The notes under the pieces were generated by a model. That model searched no databases and was not told the DNA's origin. It worked only from the letters and a program-made list of their open reading frames with translations. A stretch of DNA of 23,080 bases from Chloroflexota bacterium (lineage in GTDB: Bacteria; Chloroflexota; Anaerolineae; J102): the NCBI GenBank assembly GCA_013152695.1, contig JAADFV010000265.1:1-23080 (forward strand). Reading direction: 5' to 3'. Position 1 is the stretch's first letter. Every line of letters begins with the position of its first letter. Positions 17,117 through 23,080 of this stretch are shown here, piece by piece. Made by a program: the position numbers and the translations under genes.

Positions 17117-18961
17117 ATGATATCATTAGGAGGATTCGTAGACCGCGTGGCTCGAATCGACCTGACTACAGGTAGTGTCAGTTACGAGGGCATCAACGAA
17201 GAAGATGCCCGGAAATACCTCGGGGGACGTGGTCTAGGAGTTAAGTATGTGTTTGACAATGGGCCGGAAGTCGATCCCCTCTCGCCAGACAACCTCCTGG
17301 CAATTATGACCGGTCCTCTCACTGGTACCGAGGTCAAGATGAGCGGGCGTCTTTGCGCCGTGACCAAGAGTCCTCTTACCGGTACAGTTACCGACAGCCA
17401 TATGGGCGGTTGGGCCGCAGCTTATATGAAGTGGTCGGGCTTTGATGCTCTCTTGATCAAAGGCAAGGCAGATCATCCGGTCTATTTGGTTTGTGAAAAA
17501 GGTGAGGTTAGCATTCATGACGCCAGTGATTTGTGGGGAAAAACCACACACGAAGTCCATGAGGCGCTACTCAAAAAATATCCTGGCCGCTATGTCGATG
17601 TCATGGCAATTGGGCCGGCCGCTGAGAACGGCGTGAATTATGCCGGCTGGGTAAATAAAGATGATCGTGCTTGTGGCCGCGGCGGTACGGGGAGAGTGGG
17701 TGCCAGCAAGAATCTCAAAGCCATCGTTTTCATTGGTGACAAGAGCGCCCAGCCCAAGCCAGCCGATCGCGATGCCTTCAAAGAAGCCGATAAAGTAGCT
17801 CTGGCTGCGATCATGGACGAAGCCAACATCACTTCGCCCCGTAAGGGGGGGTTGAGCGTCTATGGCACCAATGTGCTCATGAATATCTCCGGCAGCATCG
17901 GTGGCCTACCTGCCTGGAACAGCCAAAAAACATCCTTCATCAGCGAGGATGGTGAGGAGCTTTACGAGCATATTTCAGGCGAAAGTGTGCGCGAAGAGAT
18001 TCTCGTCGGCGATCCAACCTGCCATGCTTGTCCTGTAGCCTGTAAGATCGAGGTCGAAGTCAAAGAAGGCCCTTACAAGGTGCACATGGAAAGTGTGGAG
18101 TATGAATCGGCCTGGTCTTTGGGCGCAAACTGTGGCACTGACAATAAGGCCGCCATTGCCGTTATGATCGATCAATGCAACCGCTTTGGCATGGACACCA
18201 TCGAGATGGGGAATGTCCTCAGTGCCTTTATGGAAATCAGCCAGAAAGGTGGCTTCGAGGGTGAAAGTTTGGCCTTTGGTGATGCCGACGGCCAGATCGC
18301 CATGATCGAACGTATTGCTTATGCCAAGGATGATTTGGCTAAGACCTTGGGTAAAGGTGCTTATGCTGCGGCAGAAGCACTTGGCTATCCCGAGCTGGCC
18401 ATGAGTGTCAAGGGTCAGGGAATCCCTGCCTACGATCCTCGTGGCTACAAAGGTATGGGCATTGGTTACGCCACCAGCAACCGCGGCGCCTGCCATCTCC
18501 GTGCCTACACCCCTGCCGCCGAACTCGGCGTGATGCCATTTGGCTCCCTCAAGGTCGATCCTCTGGAATGGAAGGGCAAAGGCGAACTGGTCAAAGCCTT
18601 CCAGGATTTCCATGCTGTATCCGACAGCTTCGACATCTGCAAATTCAGTGCGTTTGCCGAGGGGATCGAGGAATATACCAGCCAATATAACGCCGTTACC
18701 GGCAGCAATCTCAGTACCGACGAGTTGCTGAAAGCAGGGGAACGAGTTTATAACCTGGAGCGCCACTACAACAACCTCAATGGTTTCCGTGAAGGAAGCG
18801 ACTACCTCCCCAAACGTTTTCTAGAAGAACCGAGCACTATGCCTGGCTCTAAAGGCCATATTTGTGAACTCGAGCCGATGTTGGAAGAGTACTATGCTGC
18901 TCGTGGTTGGGAGAAAGGGGTTGTTCCCGAGAGTAAACTCAAGGAACTCGGCATCCTTTAG
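17117..18961 (+). CDS. aor: Aldehyde:ferredoxin oxidoreductase, tungsten-containing
   Basis: A 614-aa cytoplasmic enzyme oxidising aldehydes to acids, or reducing acids, with ferredoxin as electron partner; it carries a tungsten bis-pterin and one 4Fe-4S cluster. The N-terminal domain shows YLGGRGLGVKYVFD (35-48) and GPLTGT; SPLTGTVTDSHMGG (85-98) lies in the pterin region. Cluster ligands are Cys302, Cys305 and Cys309 (CHACPVACK) plus Cys508 (DICKF). ATSNRGACHLRAYTPAAE (452-469) is the second pterin-site motif. Length matches the AOR family (about 600-620). AAAGGAGG six bases before the ATG is the best ribosome site seen in the window. Tungsten rather than molybdenum is inferred from the family and nearby tupABC. 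A strong terminator follows. Confidence 0.95.
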   Translation: MISLGGFVDRVARIDLTTGSVSYEGINEEDARKYLGGRGLGVKYVFDNGPEVDPLSPDNLLAIMTGPLTGTEVKMSGRLCAVTKSPLTGTVTDSHMGGWAAAYMKWSGFDALLIKGKADHPVYLVCEKGEVSIHDASDLWGKTTHEVHEALLKKYPGRYVDVMAIGPAAENGVNYAGWVNKDDRACGRGGTGRVGASKNLKAIVFIGDKSAQPKPADRDAFKEADKVALAAIMDEANITSPRKGGLSVYGTNVLMNISGSIGGLPAWNSQKTSFISEDGEELYEHISGESVREEILVGDPTCHACPVACKIEVEVKEGPYKVHMESVEYESAWSLGANCGTDNKAAIAVMIDQCNRFGMDTIEMGNVLSAFMEISQKGGFEGESLAFGDADGQIAMIERIAYAKDDLAKTLGKGAYAAAEALGYPELAMSVKGQGIPAYDPRGYKGMGIGYATSNRGACHLRAYTPAAELGVMPFGSLKVDPLEWKGKGELVKAFQDFHAVSDSFDICKFSAFAEGIEEYTSQYNAVTGSNLSTDELLKAGERVYNLERHYNNLNGFREGSDYLPKRFLEEPSTMPGSKGHICELEPMLEEYYAARGWEKGVVPESKLKELGIL

Positions 18962-18989
18962 TCACCATCTACCAGTCTTTTCCCCCTCC

Positions 18990-19022
18990 AGGCGTCGCCT
19001 CTGCCCAGGCGGCGCCTTTTTT
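18990..19022 (+). terminator. Intrinsic terminator after AOR
   Basis: AGGCGTCGCCT pairs with AGGCGGCGCCT (one T-G wobble) around a CTGCCC loop, followed by six T. It separates AOR from the convergent MoaD unit. Confidence 0.9.
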
Positions 19023-19035
19023 ATGCCACCACTTT

Positions 19036-19329
19036 TCAACCGCCTCCCCGCACCAGCCACAAACTCAACGACTTCATCAAACGCTTCAGCTCTTCTTCCA
19101 GGCCATAAATATCCAACTGGACGACGCCAATACGCAAAGAGCCAATCCCGACCGGCTCACTTTTCTCCAGGCATGCCTCCCAACCCCTTCCCACGATGTA
19201 GCTTTCTTCCTGCACTACACATCCCCCCAGTTTGAGTAAATAACGCTGTACTTGCCAGGGGCTCATGCTTCTCACCTCGATATGAACGCGAGGTACCCCT
19301 TCTGCATAATCGATTTGCCAGGGGATCAT
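19036..19329 (-). CDS. MoaD-coupled small protein, possibly DUF1952-like domain
   Basis: A 97-aa protein whose ATG overlaps the stop of the upstream MoaD gene (ATGA), so it is translationally coupled to it. Visible marks are SPWQVQRYLLKLGG near residues 23-36, EPVGIGSLRIGVVQLDIYG in the middle, and a C-terminus of Arg-Gly-Gly-Gly. From memory, the Thermus thermophilus MoaD-related protein has a MoaD domain followed by a second small domain (DUF1952), and this sequence resembles that second domain; I could not check it. Adding one G to the G-run at the junction would fuse it in frame to MoaD. The glycine-terminated tail is reminiscent of ubiquitin-like carriers, but no activity can be assigned. 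Confidence 0.75.
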   Translation of the reverse strand: MIPWQIDYAEGVPRVHIEVRSMSPWQVQRYLLKLGGCVVQEESYIVGRGWEACLEKSEPVGIGSLRIGVVQLDIYGLEEELKRLMKSLSLWLVRGGG

Positions 19330-19604
19330 GTTCCCCCACCCACAGGAGGAAAGATGCGGATGTCGGCATCATCGGGAATCGGTGTTTCCAAGCCTCCCAT
19401 GTAGCGTACATCCCGGCCATTCACAAAGAGATGAATTCTTTCCGATACGGTGCCGTCCTCATTCAGCAGCTCAGAACGTAATTGCGGCCAACGTTGAATC
19501 ATTGCCTGGATAATGTCAATCATACGGGCATCAGGAGGAGTCTCGATCTCTACGGTGCTGGCGCCGACAAGAGAACGAATGGTAGCGTAGAGTTTGATTT
19601 TCAT
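19326..19604 (-). CDS. moaD: MoaD/ThiS-family sulfur carrier beside AOR
   Basis: A 92-aa beta-grasp sulfur carrier. It begins MKIKLYATIRSLVG and ends IFPPVGGGT. The core matches MoaD proteins often found beside aor genes, thought to serve tungstopterin synthesis. Free MoaD needs a C-terminal Gly-Gly; here the tail reads Gly-Gly-Gly-Thr, so a processing step or a different end may be needed. The frame is open back to 19703, but the ATG at 19604 is the family start. It is convergent with AOR and divergent from the RNase P RNA promoter. The other MoaD in the window is fused to MoaE, so this could be the free carrier. Confidence 0.88.
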   Translation of the reverse strand: MKIKLYATIRSLVGASTVEIETPPDARMIDIIQAMIQRWPQLRSELLNEDGTVSERIHLFVNGRDVRYMGGLETPIPDDADIRIFPPVGGGT

Positions 19605-19644
19605 GGCATTATTCCAGGGGATAAAGGATGGGTTAGCATGGCAT

Positions 19645-19653
19645 ATCTTAGCA
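19645..19653 (-). promoter_or_regulatory. Extended -10 promoter candidate for moaD
   Basis: On the minus strand, TGC-TAAGAT forms an extended -10 box ending about 40 bases before the moaD start. No -35 match was found. This is the same TGC-prefixed form as the mutL promoter. Confidence 0.4.
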
Positions 19654-19713
19654 CAATTGAGGGGTAGACGCCGTAAGCATACACACGCACAACGCAAAAA
19701 CACAAAATTGATT

Positions 19714-19742
19714 TTGACATCATCGTTCCTCGATGCTATAAT
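19714..19742 (+). promoter_or_regulatory. Perfect-consensus promoter of the RNase P RNA-tRNA unit
   Basis: TTGACA (19714-19719), exactly 17 bases, then TATAAT (19737-19742): both hexamers match the sigma-70 consensus at all positions. Transcription should start near 19749-19750, about 30 bases before the mature RNA. Confidence 0.9.
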
Positions 19743-19780
19743 TCTTTTTGCGCTTGAACATTAACAATGAGCCACTTAAA

Positions 19781-20193
19781 TTGATAAAATGGAGAGCCGC
19801 CGCTGCTGGTCTTCTCGACCGGTAGAGGAACTTCCCGACTCCCAGCCTCGAATAGACGAGGCAAGGTTGCCTCACGAAACAGTAAGTGAGGGCATGGCAG
19901 CAGTAATGGTGCCATGACTACAACCGCAACAGAGAGTAGTCCCGCCACCTAGAGTGGTAAGGGGTGAAAGGGTGGGGTAAGAGCCCACCAGCGGCTTGTA
20001 GTAATACAGCCGGCTAGGCGAGCGTGCAACTGGGAGCAAGGCGAGTGGGCCGGGCTGTCAAAGGTTCGGTCTCGTCGCAGTGACTGCCGGTAAGGTTGGA
20101 TAACATCCGACAAGCCAGGCGTCACCACACTGCTCGTCAGTGTGAGACAGATGGCGGCTTCGAACAGAATCGGGAGTACTCCCATTTTATCTT
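19781..20193 (+). ncRNA. rnpB: RNase P RNA
   Basis: The catalytic RNA of RNase P, which matures tRNA 5' ends, about 413 nt. Helix P1 pairs GATAAAATGG (19783-19792) with CCATTTTATC (20182-20191), a perfect 10 bp. P2 pairs GAGCCGCC with GGCGGCTT. P3 is CTGCTGGTC/GACCGGTAG with a TTCTC loop. GAGGAACTTCC and ACAGAATCGGGAGT form P4 with the universal bulged U. The central GGTGAAAGGGTGGGGTAAGAG and ACAGAGAGTAG are core conserved regions. The overall form is the ancestral A type. P4 differs from the usual sequence at two compensated base pairs. No terminator separates it from tRNA-Leu, 25 bases downstream, so it is probably trimmed from a longer transcript. Confidence 0.93.
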
Positions 20194-20218
20194 TTGCTTT
20201 GATGGTTGCCGACACCTT

Positions 20219-20306
<88 letters not shown>

Positions 20307-20323
20307 ACATTCACGCCCATCGC

Positions 20324-20396
<73 letters not shown>

Positions 20397-20434
20397 CTCT
20401 GTGGGCAACGATATTTTTAAGCGCAACAATTCAT

Positions 20435-20508
<74 letters not shown>

Positions 20509-20512
20509 TGCC

Positions 20513-20540
20513 AAGGGTTGAGTCAGCCTCAGCCCTTTTT
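20513..20540 (+). terminator. Intrinsic terminator between tRNA-Gly and tRNA-Phe
   Basis: AAGGGTTGAG pairs with CTCAGCCCTT (10 bp, one T-G wobble) around a 5-base loop, with five T at 20536-20540. It sits only 13 bases before tRNA-Phe. Confidence 0.8.
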
Positions 20541-20553
20541 ATGCATATCCCTT

Positions 20554-20626
20554 GCCGAGGTAGCTCAGTTGGTAGAGCACGCGACTGAAAATTGCGGAGT
20601 CGACAGTTCAAGTCTGTCCCTCGGCA
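20554..20626 (+). tRNA. trnF(gaa): tRNA-Phe (anticodon GAA)
   Basis: Acceptor GCCGAGG pairs with CCTCGGC; anticodon stem CGCGA/TTGCG contains one G-U pair, with loop CTGAAAA and GAA at 20587-20589. The D arm and T arm (GACAG-TTCAAGT-CTGTC) are normal. CCA is not encoded. The upstream terminator means it needs read-through or its own weak promoter. Confidence 0.95.
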
Positions 20627-20672
20627 CCTTTTGGCTTAAGCGAGAATTTGCTCGCCTCTTAGACCCGATGTG

Positions 20673-20710
20673 AAGAGAGATCATCCCCTCCTGATGATCT
20701 CTCTTTTGTT
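20673..20710 (+). terminator. Intrinsic terminator after the tRNA cluster
   Basis: AAGAGAGATCATC pairs with GATGATCTCTCTT around a CCCTCCT loop, followed by a T run. It ends the RNase P/tRNA transcription unit. Confidence 0.9.
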
Positions 20711-20788
20711 TTCTCCCGCCTCCTTCTGGCTAAAGCACCTCCTTATTCCGCTCACTGCACAAATATTGTATGTCCCCTCGTTTCTAGC

Positions 20789-22108
20789 TTGATTGAGGCC
20801 GCCTTGCAGGCGGTTGACCCTCACGAGGCTGTGGCCTCCCATTTGCAGCGCCACGGCGCCCGGCTCATCTGCGATGATTTGACCCTGACTCTCGATGACT
20901 ACCGTCACGTTTTTGTAATTGGGGCCGGTAAAGCAGGCGCGCCCATGGCCCAGGCCTGTGAGGAAATCCTGGGTGACAGGCTCACAGACGGATGTGTTGT
21001 CGTCAAATATGGCCATCAAGCACCTACCCGCCGCGTACGCATCTTGCAAGCCGGGCATCCTATTCCCGATCAGGCCTGTTTGGATGCTGGCGCTCAAATT
21101 CAGGCGATGGCGGAGGCGGCCGGGGAAGAGGATCTGGTGATCTGCCTGTTGTCCGGTGGGGGCTCAGCCCTGCTCGAAAGCTTGCCTCCCACCATCTCCC
21201 TCGCCGATTTGCAAACAACGACCGACCTCCTTCTTGCTTCCGGGGCGACGATCCACGAAGTCAACACCATTCGTAAACATATTTCCCTCCTGAAAGGAGG
21301 ACAACTCGCCCGCCTGGTCAGTCCTGCCACCCTCCTTACCCTCGTCTTGTCTGATGTTGTGGGTAGCCCCCTCGACGTCATTGCCTCCGGACCGACCACG
21401 CCTGATGCAAGCACCTGGAGCGATGCCTGGGCGATCATCGAAAAATATGACCTGGCCGAGAGATTGCCTGCATCTGTGCGGGCGAGACTCCAGGCCGGCC
21501 TCGCCGGTGAGCTCCCCGATACACCTAAACCTGGCGATCCCATATTCACCCGCACTCACACCACCATCATTGCCGACAATGCCATGGCTGCCAGCGCCGC
21601 TGCTCAGGCAGCAGAACGTCAGGGCTACTCCAGCCTGATTCTCAGTACCTTCATTGAGGGTGAGGCAAGTGAGATCGCCAAGGTTGCGGTCGCATTGGGG
21701 CGAGAAGTGCTTTCCTACCATCGTCCTGTACCTCCCCCTGCCTGCCTCATCCTTGGTGGTGAGACCACCGTAACCCTGGGAGAATCTCCCGGCAAAGGAG
21801 GGCGCAATCAGGAGTTAGCCCTGGCTGCAGCCTTGGCGATGGCGGGTACGTCTGGTCTGACGGTTGTTGCGCTGGCAACCGACGGCAGCGACGGCCCTAC
21901 CGATGCTGCTGGTGGCGTGGTCGATGGCCAGACCGTGGCCCGTGGCCAGGCCTTGGGTTTGGATGCATCCCACGCCCTACGCCGCCATGACGCCTATCCC
22001 TTTCTCGAGAAAACCGGTGCTCTCCTCCGCACCGGCCCCACCCGCACCAACGTCAATGATCTTATCTTCATCGTGATTGAAGGCAACGAGACGCCTGCCA
22101 ATGCATAG
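20789..22108 (+). CDS. Glycerate 2-kinase, MOFRL family
   Basis: A 439-aa kinase converting D-glycerate to 2-phosphoglycerate, linking glycerate or serine-cycle intermediates to glycolysis. The N-terminal domain shows VIGAGKAGAPMA (43-54), AGHPIPD (88-94) and LLSGGGSALLE (120-130), typical of the GckA/GarK-II type. The C-terminal MOFRL region has LGGETTVTLGESPGKGGRNQE and ALATDGSDGPTDAAGG. The start is uncertain: the TTG at 20789 begins IEAALQAVDP, close to the family N-terminus, but relatives usually have about ten more residues. No ATG or GTG lies in frame just upstream. It follows the tRNA terminator and precedes the heptad repeat and add. Confidence 0.92.
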   Translation: MIEAALQAVDPHEAVASHLQRHGARLICDDLTLTLDDYRHVFVIGAGKAGAPMAQACEEILGDRLTDGCVVVKYGHQAPTRRVRILQAGHPIPDQACLDAGAQIQAMAEAAGEEDLVICLLSGGGSALLESLPPTISLADLQTTTDLLLASGATIHEVNTIRKHISLLKGGQLARLVSPATLLTLVLSDVVGSPLDVIASGPTTPDASTWSDAWAIIEKYDLAERLPASVRARLQAGLAGELPDTPKPGDPIFTRTHTTIIADNAMAASAAAQAAERQGYSSLILSTFIEGEASEIAKVAVALGREVLSYHRPVPPPACLILGGETTVTLGESPGKGGRNQELALAAALAMAGTSGLTVVALATDGSDGPTDAAGGVVDGQTVARGQALGLDASHALRRHDAYPFLEKTGALLRTGPTRTNVNDLIFIVIEGNETPANA

Positions 22109-22188
22109 CGGGCAGACGATTGATTATTTGCCCCTGCACTCTTCCGTTTCCCTTATCCCCTTGCGCGCCAACCTCACGACGCTTGCCC

Positions 22189-22237
22189 CTCCTTACTCCT
22201 TACTTCTTGCTTCTTACTCCTTGCTCCTTGCTTCTTA
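22189..22237 (+). repeat. Perfect CTYCTTR heptanucleotide array, seven units
   Basis: Seven consecutive units obey CTYCTTR without exception: CTCCTTA twice, CTTCTTG, CTTCTTA, CTCCTTG twice and CTTCTTA. Less regular pyrimidine-rich sequence extends upstream to about 22110. It lies just before the candidate add promoter. Confidence 0.8.
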
Positions 22238-22246
22238 CCCCCACCT

Positions 22247-22252
22247 TCTAAT
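22247..22252 (+). promoter_or_regulatory. Candidate -10 box of add
   Basis: TCTAAT matches the -10 consensus at 5/6 and ends 5 bases before the add ATG. There is no ribosome binding site, so a leaderless transcript is possible, as for mutL. No -35 is visible; the heptad array lies 9 bases upstream. Confidence 0.35.
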
Positions 22253-22257
22253 TTTTC

Positions 22258-23080
22258 ATGATTGATTCCACACTACCCCTCATCGACCTTCACCGCCACC
22301 TTGATGGTAGCGTACGTCTCAAAACCATCATCGATCTTGGTCGCCAGCACAACCTTCCTTTGCCTGCCTGGGATGCCGAAACGTTGCGTCCTCATGTTCA
22401 GGTCACCGAGCCCAAGCCAGGGGTGATGGCCTTCCTTACCAAATTCAAGTGGCTAACCGAGATCTTGGTCGATTATGATGCCTGCCGTCGCATTGCTTAC
22501 GAGAACGTCGAAGATGCAAAGCAGGAAGGCATCGACTATATCGAACTACGGTTTAGCCCGGTGTTTATGGCTCAAGCCCACGACCTGGACCCAGCCGGCG
22601 TGGTCGAAGCAGTAGTGGATGGCGTAGAGACTGCTGTGCAAGACCTGAGCATTCGTGCCAACTTGATCGGTATCATCAGTCGCCATTTTGGCCCCAAAAT
22701 CGCCTGGCAGGAACTGGATGCGCTGATGACTCAACGCGATCATCTGGTTGGGCTGGATTTAGCCGGGGATGAAGCGCACTGGCCGGGTGAGTTATTCGTA
22801 GATCATTTCCGGCTGGCTCGTGATGTCGGCTGGTACATCACCGTCCACGCCGGTGAATCGGCCGGCCCCGAGAGCATCTGGCAGGCAGTACGAGGATTGG
22901 GAGCCAGCCGTATCGGCCATGGTGTGAGCGCTAATCAAGACCCAGCTCTTCTCGACTTCCTGCAAGAACAGGCGATTGGTATCGAAGCCAATCTCACCAG
23001 CAACGTCCAGACCAGCACTGTATCGGATTATGCCAAGCATCCCTTACGCGGTTGGTTGGATCGAGGGCTGCTGGCAACCA
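22258..23080 (+). CDS. add: Adenosine deaminase, 5' part
   Basis: The first 274 codons of a purine salvage enzyme that deaminates adenosine (and deoxyadenosine) to inosine. The zinc-binding HRH is at residues 12-14 (DLHRHLDGSVR). ELRFSPVFMA, DLAGDE, catalytic HAGE (197-200), IGHGV (His221) and LTSNVQTSTV follow. The last conserved Asp-Asp motif lies beyond the window. As I recall it, the sequence follows E. coli Add closely, including HVQV, DACRR and AGPESIWQA, with the same residue numbering at His197. The ATG at 22258 gives the E. coli-like N-terminus. The gene has no stop here because the window ends. Confidence 0.94.
   Translation, partial: MIDSTLPLIDLHRHLDGSVRLKTIIDLGRQHNLPLPAWDAETLRPHVQVTEPKPGVMAFLTKFKWLTEILVDYDACRRIAYENVEDAKQEGIDYIELRFSPVFMAQAHDLDPAGVVEAVVDGVETAVQDLSIRANLIGIISRHFGPKIAWQELDALMTQRDHLVGLDLAGDEAHWPGELFVDHFRLARDVGWYITVHAGESAGPESIWQAVRGLGASRIGHGVSANQDPALLDFLQEQAIGIEANLTSNVQTSTVSDYAKHPLRGWLDRGLLAT

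Noticed and set aside
17975..18766. Long minus-strand open frame (263 codons) opposite AOR
   Set aside because: It is a shadow of the AOR gene: the plus frame has clear family motifs along its full length and the minus frame has none.

Overview
The window is a gene-dense bacterial chromosome segment of moderate G+C. It shows no transposase, integrase, phage gene or CRISPR array. The gene mix suggests a free-living anaerobe or facultative anaerobe: a tungsten-dependent aldehyde:ferredoxin oxidoreductase (AOR), a tungstate transporter, molybdopterin genes, a MutL with its own nuclease motif, a glycerate 2-kinase, and a MoaD partner resembling a Thermus domain. The best guess is a deep-branching bacterium such as a Chloroflexota member. 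That placement is inference from gene content and low-complexity intergenic repeats, not from a marker gene.

Left part, minus strand (1-4980): an operon reads leftwards as HAD phosphatase, NAD-dependent sugar-nucleotide epimerase and UDP-sugar 6-dehydrogenase. After 210 bases comes a fused ATP sulfurylase/APS kinase. Together they could supply acidic nucleotide sugars and PAPS for a sulfated surface polysaccharide.

Middle, plus strand (5338-14880): mutL has an apparently leaderless extended -10 promoter next to heptanucleotide repeats. Then come tig-clpP-clpX and, only 23 bases later without a terminator, a ModE-type regulator, tupABC (tungstate uptake), moaC and a moaD-moaE fusion, ending at a strong terminator. 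Next is a phosphate transporter with its DUF47 partner (15122-16832).

Tungsten enzyme region (16861-19650): a promoter, a roughly 155-nt structured leader with two terminator-like hairpins, and the AOR gene. Convergent to it are a second MoaD and a 97-aa partner. Uptake, regulation, cofactor assembly and enzyme therefore lie within about 9 kb. The AOR leader and the MoaD/97-aa pair are the best candidates for something undescribed.

RNA region (19714-20710): a perfect-consensus promoter drives RNase P RNA followed closely by tRNA-Leu, tRNA-Ala and tRNA-Gly, a terminator, tRNA-Phe and another terminator. The RNase P RNA shows two compensated base-pair changes in helix P4. The window ends with glycerate 2-kinase, a perfect heptad repeat array, and the 5' part of an adenosine deaminase gene running off the edge.
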